Source: Streptomyces sp. S.PB5 (lineage in GTDB: Bacteria; Actinomycetota; Actinomycetes; Streptomycetales; Streptomycetaceae). From it: a DNA stretch of 45,361 bases. Each line of letters begins with the position of its first letter. The first letter of the stretch is position 1. Shown in pieces: positions 15,264 through 25,500 of the stretch. The notes beneath the pieces were generated by a model, which saw only the letters and a list, made by a program, of their open reading frames with translations, was not told the DNA's origin and did not search any database. Location: NCBI RefSeq assembly GCF_030403745.1, contig NZ_JAQMWP010000038.1, positions 1 to 45,361 of the forward strand, read 5' to 3'. A program made the translations under genes and the position numbers.

Positions 15264-17853
15264 CAACTGGACCGGCGCCAAGACGCTCTTCGACCACCTG
15301 TCCAAGCACCGAGACCTCCAGCAACTCCCCGAACTCACTGAAGCAAAGGGGACGTTGCGCAGGCTCCGCGATGCTCTGGCCAATACGGCCAGCGGGTGGA
15401 GGGACATTGCCTCGCTGACTCGACAGATCCTGCTCGAAGCTCAAGCACGTGAGAACACAACTGGATTCACGATCCCGCTACTTCCGCGGCTGCCTAGTCG
15501 CGAGCAGTGGGAAGAAATGCGCTGCCAAACCGCAATTCGCGATCGTGGCGCCAACCTGTGGGTGACCGCGCTGCCGTGGCACCCACCCGTGCCAGATGAC
15601 GTCTCCCGCCAGGCGGCTCAAGAGGATCTTCGCCAGATCCATCTCGGCGAGGACTCACCGCACCGTCGCAAGCTGGAGTCGTATCCGGCTGACCCGTTCT
15701 TCACGACCACCCTCGGTGACGATCACAATCACTATGTGTCGAGCGGCCAGCGGCAGGCAGCCAGAGCCATCGCGCTTGCCGAACCGGGGAGCACCACGAT
15801 CATCTGTCTCCCCACGGGACACGGAAAGACCGCCGTTGCGATGGCTCCCGTGCTCCTGGCGAGCATGAGCAGCGGCGTATCGGTCGTTGTGGTACCTACG
15901 AGTGTTCTCGCAGCAGACCTGGAACGGCGCGCCTTCAAGATCCTTGAACGGTACGGCCATCACAGCCCCACGCGCCGGTACGCCTACACCAGCGGGCTGT
16001 CAGACGAAGACCGGCAACAGATGCGGGACGACATCGCGGCCGGCCGTCAGCGGCTGGTATTCACATCGCCTGAGGCTCTAGTGAAAAGCTTGAAGCAGCC
16101 TTTGGAGGACGCGGCTGAGGCCGGCTTGCTCAACTACTTCGTGATCGACGAGGCACACCTGGTCGAGCAGTGGGGCAACAGCTTCCGCACTGCGTTCCAG
16201 ACGATGTCGAGCTACCGCCGTATTTGGCTCAGCAAGGCCCCAGAGGGTCGGCAACCAGTGACTGTTGCGATGAGCGCGACACTCACTGGACAACAAGTCG
16301 AGACGCTCGACGCACTGTTCGCTTCGCCGCAACAGGCGAGGATCGTCTGGGCATCCCAACTCCGTCACGAGCCGAGCTACTACATCGACAGCTTCCGGAA
16401 CGAGACCGACCGTGAGGCCGCCGTCCTCAATGCCGTCTCGTACTTGCCGAAACCGATGATTCTCTACACCACCAAGGTCGTAGATGCGCAGGAGTGGGCG
16501 AGTCGGCTACGCGACCACGGTCTTCGACGCGTAGCTAGCGTTACTGGTGACTCCACCGACCCAGAACGTCGGGACGCATTGGAAGGATGGACCGGTAGGA
16601 CCGCTGAAAGCGAGGTGGAGTCACGGTACGACGTCGTGGTGGGCACCTCTGCCTTCGGCCTGGGCGTGGATCTCGAAGACGTCAAGACGATTGTCCACGC
16701 CTGCCTGCCGGAAACCGTGGACCGCTACTACCAAGAGATCGGCCGATCTGGGCGTGACGGAAGCCCATCCATCGCGTACCTGGCCACCACACGCCATGAC
16801 GAAACCATCGCCAACAAGATGAGCGACGAGGTGGTCATCGGTGCCCTGCGCGCGTGGCAGCGGTGGGAAGCAATGTTCCACAGCCGGACTCCTGTCCAGG
16901 ACCGTCACCGAGTGAGTTTGGATTCCTACCCCCCTGACATGAACGAGGGCTTTCAACGGAACCGGCAGTGGAACATTCGGATCCTGAACCTCATGATGCG
17001 ATCGGGAATCGTGGCAGTCCATCCACCGCAAGCGCCCGAAAGGGCTGAGGGGGAGTCAGACGTCTTTTGGAAGGCACGACTAGACCAGTTCTATACCACG
17101 GCTGATGGCTACGCAGACGTGGAGCTCCTCGACTCCGACGCTAGGAACCCTGAGAAGTTTCATGACCGCTTCGAAGGCGAGCGGCAAAAACTGCTGCATA
17201 GTCGAGCTTCCGCACTCCGTGAACTGAAAGCCACTCTGCGGGGTGATCAGTGCATCGGCGACGTACTGGGCGCGTACTACCGCATCCCGCACGGCGCCGG
17301 CTATCGCCGCACCGGGATCACCTGCCGTGGCTGCCCTCACTGCAGGGGCACGGCCACGCTGCTTCCTGCGGGCTTCTACCGACTTGCCGGAGAACCGAAC
17401 CCCCTACTCCCTAGGCCCGAGGACCACGGGCATCTGCCCTTGACGCCGTACTTCGGGGACCATCAATGCCTGAGCCTGTGGTGGGAAGACACCGACGACC
17501 ATGCCTTGGCGGCACGGCTCGTGGAGAGCCTTGTCCGCCGCAGGATTTGCGTGGTCGGAGGGCCGGGCCTGGACAGTCGTCTCAGGAGTCAGCTACAAGC
17601 GACGGCACGCACCCGCACCGTGATCATTGATGATGACGGCGTTCTCCTGTCGGACTGGGCTGGCCCTGTTATCTGGATGGCGGACCCGAACGCAGCCCCT
17701 CCAGGGCCTCAGATCGCTCGACGCTTCACCTGGGATGCACCGACCTACCTGATCCACCCCCGGGCCATGCTTCACCCAGACCGCCGAGGTACACCTCTCG
17801 TCGATGTCCACCCGGCGAACTTGTCGATCCGCCGGGCATTGGAGGAACTCTGA
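15253..17853 (+). CDS. dpdF: DpdF, RecQ-like DEAH helicase of the Dpd system
   Basis: 866 residues from GTG 15253, with GGAGG upstream inside the end of dpdE. After an N-terminal domain of about 165 residues comes the helicase core: Walker A CLPTGHGKTAVAMAP (about 186), VFTSPEALVKS, VIDEAHLVEQWGNSFR (about 296) and VAMSATLTGQQ. The second lobe has GTSAFGLGVDLEDVKTIVHA and YYQEIGRSGRDGSP (about 494), the RecQ-type motif VI. Around residue 690 a CRGCPHCRG cluster suggests zinc binding. The DEAH and W-G-x-x-F-R segments are typical RecQ features. It fits DpdF by size and by lying between dpdE and dpdG. It is presumed to unwind or process DNA during restriction. Confidence 0.85.
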   Translation: MATDNWTGAKTLFDHLSKHRDLQQLPELTEAKGTLRRLRDALANTASGWRDIASLTRQILLEAQARENTTGFTIPLLPRLPSREQWEEMRCQTAIRDRGANLWVTALPWHPPVPDDVSRQAAQEDLRQIHLGEDSPHRRKLESYPADPFFTTTLGDDHNHYVSSGQRQAARAIALAEPGSTTIICLPTGHGKTAVAMAPVLLASMSSGVSVVVVPTSVLAADLERRAFKILERYGHHSPTRRYAYTSGLSDEDRQQMRDDIAAGRQRLVFTSPEALVKSLKQPLEDAAEAGLLNYFVIDEAHLVEQWGNSFRTAFQTMSSYRRIWLSKAPEGRQPVTVAMSATLTGQQVETLDALFASPQQARIVWASQLRHEPSYYIDSFRNETDREAAVLNAVSYLPKPMILYTTKVVDAQEWASRLRDHGLRRVASVTGDSTDPERRDALEGWTGRTAESEVESRYDVVVGTSAFGLGVDLEDVKTIVHACLPETVDRYYQEIGRSGRDGSPSIAYLATTRHDETIANKMSDEVVIGALRAWQRWEAMFHSRTPVQDRHRVSLDSYPPDMNEGFQRNRQWNIRILNLMMRSGIVAVHPPQAPERAEGESDVFWKARLDQFYTTADGYADVELLDSDARNPEKFHDRFEGERQKLLHSRASALRELKATLRGDQCIGDVLGAYYRIPHGAGYRRTGITCRGCPHCRGTATLLPAGFYRLAGEPNPLLPRPEDHGHLPLTPYFGDHQCLSLWWEDTDDHALAARLVESLVRRRICVVGGPGLDSRLRSQLQATARTRTVIIDDDGVLLSDWAGPVIWMADPNAAPPGPQIARRFTWDAPTYLIHPRAMLHPDRRGTPLVDVHPANLSIRRALEEL

Positions 17854-18785
17854 TGACTCTCCTGAACGTAGACGCAGCCATTCCCTCCCAGACCTGGGCT
17901 GTGGTACGCCTCCTCGCCTACTTGGGGAAGAGCATCGCCTTGGACGAAGCACGGGCTCTGGTCAGTCCCTCCTCATTGCGTACAGAGGACACAACGACCA
18001 AGCCCCCCTTCGACTGCGCTATCAGTTCCCTCCAGACCCTGGGTTTGGTTCACGTCGATGACGAGCGACAGGAACTCTCGCTAGCCGGGCCGGCTAAGGC
18101 TCTCCCCAACAGCGACGATCTAGAGACGTACACCCGCATACTGCGTCGCGCAGTCCTTGAGACGGACTACAACAAAGACCTGGGCACTAACAACGACGCG
18201 ACAGGCCCCCGAGACCTCACTCGCGCGCTCGCTTGGTTCCTCATGCACGACCCGATGGAGCAACCAATCGACAGCGTCGCCGCAGAGAAACTTCTGGACT
18301 ACAAGGACAGCAAGGACCGTAAGGCGCTGAGGCCCGAAGTGCTTCCTATCTTCGCTAACCCCACCCGTTGGCTTCGCTTCGGCTACTGGGCGCCCGCTCT
18401 CGGCCTCGCCGCAGCCCCTGTCATCCGCACTGAAGGCCGTGGCCCACTAGTTCCGGACTGCACCTTGGCCGTCAAACAGACAATGCTTGAGTTGTGGCAG
18501 CCAGCCCAACGCATCAAATCCCTTGAGGCACTACAGGTTCTGCGAGAGCACCTACCGGTGCTGCCTGGCGGCGCACACTCGCTCGCAGTGGGGATCCCGA
18601 GCCCGGGCGACGGTGTGGCTGGCGCCGCCCTCTCTTTTGCTCTCCTGCGTGGCCACGACGAAAAGTGGCTTCGCCTGGAGCACGACGACGATGCTCGGAA
18701 GATTCTGCTCCTGAACGATCCTGAAAGGCCCGCCAGCCCACGCCCTGTTAGCGACATCACGATCCTGGAGCCCACCGATGGCTGA
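17853..18785 (+). CDS. dpdG: DpdG, Dpd system protein of unknown activity
   Basis: 310 residues. Its ATG overlaps the dpdF stop by one base (TGATG) and its end overlaps dpdH by 8 bp, so translation is coupled on both sides. It is mostly helical, with an N-terminal region (SQTWAVVRLLAYLGKSIALD) followed by CAISSLQTLGLVHVDDERQE, resembling a winged-helix DNA-binding fold. No catalytic motif is seen. The name comes from size and fixed place between the RecQ-like helicase and the ATPase. A role in DNA recognition or complex assembly is an inference. Confidence 0.72.
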   Translation: MTLLNVDAAIPSQTWAVVRLLAYLGKSIALDEARALVSPSSLRTEDTTTKPPFDCAISSLQTLGLVHVDDERQELSLAGPAKALPNSDDLETYTRILRRAVLETDYNKDLGTNNDATGPRDLTRALAWFLMHDPMEQPIDSVAAEKLLDYKDSKDRKALRPEVLPIFANPTRWLRFGYWAPALGLAAAPVIRTEGRGPLVPDCTLAVKQTMLELWQPAQRIKSLEALQVLREHLPVLPGGAHSLAVGIPSPGDGVAGAALSFALLRGHDEKWLRLEHDDDARKILLLNDPERPASPRPVSDITILEPTDG

Positions 18786-21700
18786 CTTCCGCAGGATGCT
18801 CTGCTGGGAACCAGCAGTGGCAGCCTCCACGATCAACACTGAGGCGGTCAGCCCCTCGCGTGCGGTCTTTTTGGCCACTCATGCGCCATTGCGTATCAAG
18901 CGCGCGCGGATCATGGACGGGAGAGAACTCGTCATCGGAGGCGACCCGATCGGTGAGCGGGCGGTCCTCGAAGACTTCCTGGCTCTCCGGGCGGACAGCG
19001 GGACGTTGCTCATGCCTGTCGTGGGTGAGTCCGGCTCAGGTAAGTCGCATCTTGTCCGATGGGTCCGCGAGCAACTTGCTGACGTAGAGGGATCGGACAA
19101 GAGGGAGGTCATCTACCTCGAGAAGTCCAAGACCAGCCTCAAGGCTGTCGTCAGCACACTCATCGCGCAGGTGCAGAGCAAGGAACTGGCCCAACTCAAA
19201 GAGGACATCGACAGGTTCACTGAGGACATCGACGAGGAGTCCCTAGCACGGCGCATCCTCAATGAACTGAGCGAGGCACTCGAGGCCACGTCCCCGAGTT
19301 CAGAGTCACTCCCTCTGGCTCGAATGCTTGTTGGCCCCGGCAAACTGGCCGCGGTACTCCTCGACCCCCATGTTCGTGCGGAGCTGCTCGCCCCTGGAAA
19401 ATTTGTCCCCGAACTGGCCCATCAACTGATTCACAATCGCCGGGACGGCCAGGCAGACCGCCCTGAAGGCTTCAGCGTCAGCGACCTTCCCCTCGACATT
19501 CGAGACATCCAATCCGCGTCAGGAATGGCGCAGAGGCTGCTCGGTACGATCAGTACACGCGGTGATCTTCAGGGCATCGCGGTAGACCTACTCAATAGGC
19601 ACCTCGAAGCTGCCATCAAGAGCGCCGCCAACCTCGGGGCAGGTCGGCTACTCGATGCGATGAAGCAAGTACGCGAGGAGTATCACCGGCAGGGCAAAGA
19701 GATCGTCCTACTCATCGAGGACTTCGCCCTCATCCAAGGTGTCCAGCGAGACCTCCTAGATGCCGTGGTAGAAGCAGCAAACCGTGAGGGCGAGACGACT
19801 CTCGCCCCCATCCGCACGCTCATGGCCGTGACGACGGGCTATTTCCAATCATTGGAAGAGACAGTCCTAACCCGCATCCAGGCCGCCACGGGCTACGTCT
19901 ACCACCTGGATGTTCCTTTCAGCCCGGAGGAGACAGGACGTACAGAGATTGCCTCGTTCGTCGGCCGGTACCTGAATGCTGCACGTTCGGGCCGCGACGA
20001 ACTCGAGCGCGCACGCGACGAGGTTCCCAATAAGTGCGCGGCCTGTCCGCTACGAACGGAGTGTCACGCGGCTTTCGGAGCAACAGCAGACGGCTACGGT
20101 TTGTACCCGTTCAACGAGTCGTCTCTCGTAAGAGCCGTCCACTCAACGGCAGACCAGACCAAGCCTTGGTCCTTCAACCCCCGTGCCGTGCTGGGAAGCG
20201 TCGTACGACCGGTCTTGGTTGAACACGCCACCGCCATGCGGCAAGGCGAATTCCCCGACCCCATGTTCCGGCAACGGTTTCGGCCAACCAAACTCGACAG
20301 GCCTGTCAGCCGTGACGTACTCGGCTTCGTAGCAGCGAATGATCACGACCCCGCCTCTGCGGAGCGACGCAACCTGGTGCTCGAGTTTTGGGGAGACGCC
20401 CCCGAGCATGCCAACAGCCTCCACCCCACCATCTTGGAGGCTTTCTCCCTAGAGCCGCTAGGCAACGAAGGAGGGCAAAGTCGTTCACCTGCATCTGTGG
20501 CGGTGCCAGGGCAGTCCAATCCCGGAGGGGCGAAGTCCGAGGCAGGAGCCAGCGGCAAACACAGCGAGTTCCCCAGAGAACTTCAGCGCATGCTGGAGAC
20601 CGTGGACGAATGGCTCACGCGCGAAGGCGGCCTAGATACCGCCACCGCGACACGGATCCGAGGCATCGTCTCCACCGCAGTCGTCCAGCGGTACCAATGG
20701 AACTCACCTCTGATGCGGGCGGTGGGGAGTACCGAACTCCGAAAGGCTGCCTGGCCAAGCAAGGCGACCGTCGTGTCCATCGAGGGTGCGAAGGAGAACT
20801 TGGTCGGCGTCGAGAATGCCCCCATCACCTTCTCTCGCCGTCCGAAGGACAGTTGGTTCTTCGACAGCCTGCTGAAAGCTGATCGGGATCTTCCAGCGCG
20901 AGCCGAAGACATCCGACGCCTGGCGTTCTTGGCCGAAGAGCACGGCCGAGACCTCACTGCACGGCTGCAGCAGCACATGGAGGTCACTGATGATCACCTC
21001 GTCGCGGGGTTCCGTGCATCGTTGATCGGAGCGGCACTCGCCGGCCGGGCATGGCCCGGAATGCCTACCTCGCAGCTTGTCGCTGCGGCGCTTGATGATG
21101 GGCAGGAGTGGCGTCGCGAGGACAGTGGAACCCGCTCCGAGAAGTGGATGGATTTGCTCCGAGCGCACCTCAGAGCGCGTCCCGATCTTGTGAAGCAGCT
21201 CCGTCACGCCGTCGGAATCGCCCAGGGCATGGGTGCGGTGAACATGATTGATGCCGCACGCGTTCTTCCTCTACTCGACAAGGCTGCGTCATCGTGGAAC
21301 TGGGATGCCGAGACACTGGAAATCCCTAAATGGGTGAAGCCATCCATCACTGGGTTCGCGTCGTGGACAACCACCCTCGAGGACCAGCTCAGCCGCCACG
21401 AAGAACTACTCAACTCGATTCGAAGCTGTCAACCTCGGGGCACCACTGGCGTCCAGGCCATGGCAGCTATCCGTGACGCTCTCGGAGCCGCGCGAGAAGT
21501 GGGACTGCCACTGACGGCCGTGCAAACGCGTCAGTTCGATGCCCTACTTCAAGGTGCCCAAAACGCAGATTGGAAGACCATCTCTGCGCTCGAAGATGAC
21601 CTGGCCAAGGCCAGCGACGCCAGCCGTGATGCCTCAGATCGTCACGACGCCCAACTGGTTGCCGCTATCAAGGACCGCGGCGATTCGCTCAAGCTGATTC

Positions 21701-21873
21701 AACAACTACTCATTGTCAGTAACGACTGGCTAGACGCTGCTCTTGCCAGTGCCGAGTCACGGTCTAGTGGCTCCGCAGGAGACAGTGCCGCGGAAGACGT
21801 GGGGCAAATCTGTGTGGAGTGGCAGGCGCTCACCGCTGTCCCGTCCGCCGAAGACGACGGGGAGGACTGGTGA
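18778..21873 (+). CDS. dpdH: DpdH, large P-loop ATPase of the Dpd system
   Basis: 1031 residues from ATG 18778. Walker A is VVGESGSGKSHLVRW (residues about 81-95) and the Walker B strand is IVLLIEDFALIQG (about 308-320). This is the layout of a STAND/AAA-type ATPase with a long helical insert. A CAACPLRTEC cluster at about 420-429 may hold zinc. The C-terminal 500 residues are helical without known motifs. It belongs to the coupled dpdE-D operon and overlaps dpdI by 4 bp. It probably powers remodelling or target sensing in the restriction complex. Size and order match DpdH. Confidence 0.8.
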   Translation: MADFRRMLCWEPAVAASTINTEAVSPSRAVFLATHAPLRIKRARIMDGRELVIGGDPIGERAVLEDFLALRADSGTLLMPVVGESGSGKSHLVRWVREQLADVEGSDKREVIYLEKSKTSLKAVVSTLIAQVQSKELAQLKEDIDRFTEDIDEESLARRILNELSEALEATSPSSESLPLARMLVGPGKLAAVLLDPHVRAELLAPGKFVPELAHQLIHNRRDGQADRPEGFSVSDLPLDIRDIQSASGMAQRLLGTISTRGDLQGIAVDLLNRHLEAAIKSAANLGAGRLLDAMKQVREEYHRQGKEIVLLIEDFALIQGVQRDLLDAVVEAANREGETTLAPIRTLMAVTTGYFQSLEETVLTRIQAATGYVYHLDVPFSPEETGRTEIASFVGRYLNAARSGRDELERARDEVPNKCAACPLRTECHAAFGATADGYGLYPFNESSLVRAVHSTADQTKPWSFNPRAVLGSVVRPVLVEHATAMRQGEFPDPMFRQRFRPTKLDRPVSRDVLGFVAANDHDPASAERRNLVLEFWGDAPEHANSLHPTILEAFSLEPLGNEGGQSRSPASVAVPGQSNPGGAKSEAGASGKHSEFPRELQRMLETVDEWLTREGGLDTATATRIRGIVSTAVVQRYQWNSPLMRAVGSTELRKAAWPSKATVVSIEGAKENLVGVENAPITFSRRPKDSWFFDSLLKADRDLPARAEDIRRLAFLAEEHGRDLTARLQQHMEVTDDHLVAGFRASLIGAALAGRAWPGMPTSQLVAAALDDGQEWRREDSGTRSEKWMDLLRAHLRARPDLVKQLRHAVGIAQGMGAVNMIDAARVLPLLDKAASSWNWDAETLEIPKWVKPSITGFASWTTTLEDQLSRHEELLNSIRSCQPRGTTGVQAMAAIRDALGAAREVGLPLTAVQTRQFDALLQGAQNADWKTISALEDDLAKASDASRDASDRHDAQLVAAIKDRGDSLKLIQQLLIVSNDWLDAALASAESRSSGSAGDSAAEDVGQICVEWQALTAVPSAEDDGEDW

Positions 21874-22556
21874 CCAACTTGTCTGTGTACGAGAAGGCCG
21901 TACAGCTGCAGAACCGGGCCCGCCAGATTGCTGCAGGTGCCGTCGGGGAGAAAGAGGCCGCTCGAGTTCTGAGCCGCTCGAAGGAACTCCGCGCGGCTCT
22001 GGCCGAACTCAGAACCCAAGTTGAGCTGAGCCATACGCTTGCGACCTTGGGGGCGGCACACAAGCCCGACCTATCCGGCATCGACACGGCGCGTACAGCC
22101 TTCGAGCGGAAGGCTCTCAATGGGCTGCCCAGTGATGCGGTCTTCAACACGGCCAGGAAGAAGGTTCAAGACCTCGCGGGAAAGCTTAGGGGTGAGAGCA
22201 ACACGGCATGGGTCACCTGGGCAACGGCACAGATCGCCGTCCTTCCCTTGGCCCGGATCCCCATGCTCGCGCGTGACGAACGTGAGGCTGCACGCAACCG
22301 GGAGAGGGAGCTTCGGCAGGCGGTGGCGCCCAAGAGCCTGTCCAAGACAGATGTCACCCTCTTCACCGGCACGTATGCCCTCCTCGCCGAATCCCTGCAT
22401 GACCAGAGTGATCCCCCCAGCGAGCTATTGGATCTCCTGGAGCGGCTTGAGAAGCGCCCCAGCCCCACCCTCCGCGACATCACAGATGGCGACATTGCGC
22501 TGCTGCGCCAGTTCGAGATGGACATCCACATCACCCTGCAGAGGACCGGAGCGTGA
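21870..22556 (+). CDS. dpdI: DpdI, small helical Dpd protein
   Basis: 228 residues from GTG 21870, with GGAGGA at 21861 and a 4-bp overlap with dpdH. Longer starts would lie deep inside dpdH. The protein is largely alpha-helical with coiled-coil-like stretches (LQNRARQIAAGAVGEKEAAR, LSRSKELRAALAELRTQVEL) and no enzymatic motif. It overlaps dpdJ by 4 bp. Its conserved place between the ATPase and the large helicase suggests a structural or adaptor role. The name is by position and size. Confidence 0.7.
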   Translation: MTNLSVYEKAVQLQNRARQIAAGAVGEKEAARVLSRSKELRAALAELRTQVELSHTLATLGAAHKPDLSGIDTARTAFERKALNGLPSDAVFNTARKKVQDLAGKLRGESNTAWVTWATAQIAVLPLARIPMLARDEREAARNRERELRQAVAPKSLSKTDVTLFTGTYALLAESLHDQSDPPSELLDLLERLEKRPSPTLRDITDGDIALLRQFEMDIHITLQRTGA

Positions 22557-25500
22557 CAGAGCAACTCGACGTTCGCTTTGCGAACGAACTCCTGAATCAC
22601 CTGGAAAACCGCGAACTGCCGCTGCTGTCCTGGGGCGTCACGGAGACTGCGCTCTCCCAAGCCGAGGTGATAGAGACCATCGACAGTCTCTTGCACAGTC
22701 ACGAGGATGCCCCTGCCGGCATGTCCGCTGATTCTGTGCTGGAGGAGTTCCTGCTCCGTGCCTTGCTGTTCGAGGTGCCGGTGCCTGTGACGTCGCCGCC
22801 GCGGTATCGCACCCGGCTGGCGGAGTCACTCAGGCTCACGACTGGTCTTCGGCAGCTCTTTGCCCGAGGTGGGTGGGCGCAGGAGGAGCGTCCTGGTTGG
22901 TGGCAGCATCAGCGGCGCCTCGTCGCTGACTATCGGCTGCACGTCGCGCCGCGACGCTACCCGCGCCGAAACATCCCGGCATCCGAAGCACTCCGCGTCC
23001 TCGCACAGCTTCCGCGTTGGGGTGAGGTACAAGAGTACGTAGCGGCAGCCCAATTGAAGGGTCGCGAACTGGCACGCTTCCAGTTGGATGCCACCCGTTC
23101 CGTATTTGCCTCGCTCAGCTCTGAGCGGTCCAAGGGGATCATCGTCGGAGCTGGTACGGGTAGCGGTAAGACGCTCGCGTTCTACCTGCCGGCCTTCGCA
23201 GCGATAGCGGAACACGCGCGCCCTGGGGTGGCAAAGCGCGTTCACACACTGGCGCTCTATCCGCGCAAGGAGCTCCTGCGCGACCAACTACGAGAGTCAA
23301 TCCGGTCTGTTGACGACATCGAGCAGGCGTTGCACGAGAGCAGGCGACGTCCTATCCGAGTCGGTGCGCTCTACGGTGATACCCCGTGGAATGCTCAGGA
23401 TCAGAGGCTGGAACCGAACTCACGTCACGCCACTGCCTGGAAGCGCACTCCCCGGGGCGTCGTGTGCCCGTTTCTGCCATGCCCCACCCCTGACTGCGGC
23501 ACTGGGGAACTCCAGTGGACAGACGAGGACCGCCAGCGTGGCCGTGAGCAACTGAACTGCACTAAGTGCGGCTACGTCCTGAAGGACGGGCGTCTCGCTC
23601 TCACCCGGGAATCCCTCAAGAAGAACCCTCCCGATTTGCTGTTCACCACGACGGAGATGCTGAACCTCTGTAGCGGGGACAGCTATCTGGAGTGGTTGCT
23701 CGGCTGGCGCGGCAGCGACTCTGCTCCCTCCCTCGTGCTCCTCGATGAGGTCCACACCTACAGCGGGCTTCACGGCGCGCAGGTAGCACTGCTGTTGCGC
23801 CGCTGGCGTGAGGCAGCCCGCCGTCCCATGACGTTCGTCGGTCTCTCCGCGACTCTTCGTGACGCGGACAAGTTCTTCGCTCAACTCGTCGGTCTTCGTC
23901 CGGTCGATGTCGACCCGATTGAACCGGCCGACCAGGACATGACGTTCGAGGGCCGTGAGTACGCCGTGGCACTCCGCGGCGACCCCGTGTCGGGAACAAG
24001 CTTGCTGTCTACGTCGATCCAAACGGCCATGCTCCATGGCCGCTTGCTCGACCTGGACAAGAGGCAATATCTGTACGGCTCTACGGGCTTCCTGTTCACG
24101 GACGATCTGGACGTCACCAACCGCTTCTACAACGATCTTCGCGATGCGGAAGGCGGGCAGAACCGCGCCGGCCGCCGTAACGGCCGCAGGCCCGTGCTTG
24201 CGGGCCTGCGTTCCTCTGAACGTGACGAGCATGCTGCGCGCTACCTGGACGGTCAGTCGTGGGACATTGCCGAGAAGATCGGGCATGACCTAGACCCCAC
24301 CCTGCAACTGCACCACCTGCATGTTGGCCGTACGTCCTCTCAGGACGTCGGGGTCGACCATGACGCGAACCTGACCGTAGCGACGGCCTCCCTAGAAGTC
24401 GGCTTCAACGACCCACGAGTGGGCCTGGTGCTCCAGCACAAAGCGCCCCGTGATGCAGCAGCGTTCATCCAGCGCCGAGGGCGCGCTGGCCGAGAGCGCG
24501 GCACAAGGCCAATGACCGTGGTTACCCTCTCGGACTACGGACGGGACCGACTCGCATACCAGGCGTACGAGACCCTGTTCGCGCCTCAGGTGCCTGCACG
24601 AAGCCTGCCGATCGGCAACCGCTTCGTACTCAAGATCCAAGCCACCCAGGCCCTGTTGGACTGGGCAAGCCGGAAGCTCCGTTCCAAGAAACTGTGGGCC
24701 AACCCCCGAAAGATCCTCAAGGCCCCTCCGGGCCACGTCGTGCGCAACGAGGACCGGCCGGGCCACGACATGCTGGCATCCCTGCTGCAGGCGATCCTCG
24801 ACAAACCTGATCTCCAGGACGAGCTTGCCCAGCACCTGGGGAGAGCTCTGCAGGTCAGCGCAGACGAGGTACAGGCGCTGCTGTGGGAGCAGCCCCGATC
24901 ACTCCTGCTGTCTGTCGTTCCCACGGCGCTGCGACGCCTTCGCAGCGACTGGTCATTCCAGCGCATCGATCCGGGCGCAAAGGAAGGTACTCTGCTCCCC
25001 GAGTTCATCACGCGCTCACTCTTCGATCCGCTGAATCTGCCGGAAGTCGAACTGCTCCTGCCGTTCAATACGAACGACACGTTGGAGCAACTGCCGATCG
25101 CCAGGGCGCTACGCGAGGCCGTACCAGGGCGCGTCAGCCGACGATTCGGGCACCGCCGTGATGAACACCGCACATGGCTCCCAGTTCCACCCGCCGGCAG
25201 CAGCACTCTGCCACTCCCCCAAATCGTGCAGCACGCTGATCCCGAGGGAACCTGGCATCCCGATGGGCATGGACCGGAGGGACTTCAGGTCTTCCGGCCC
25301 ACACAGTTGAAACTGGAGCAGCCAGGCCAGGAAATCTCCGACCGATCGCAGGGCCTCCCCATTTGGGGTACTCAAATCGTTGTGTCCGAGGAGGCGCCTC
25401 CGGCCCCGGCAGACATTCCTAACCCGTCTCTCTGGTACGAGCGCGTGCAGGCCGTCCGCTTCGCCACACACGCTGCCGGCAATCCCATCGAGATGCGGCG

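Noticed and set aside
13818..15407. Long minus-strand open frame of 529 codons
   Set aside because: It is antisense to dpdE, whose helicase motifs are clear; long antisense frames are expected in high-GC DNA and this one has no domain.
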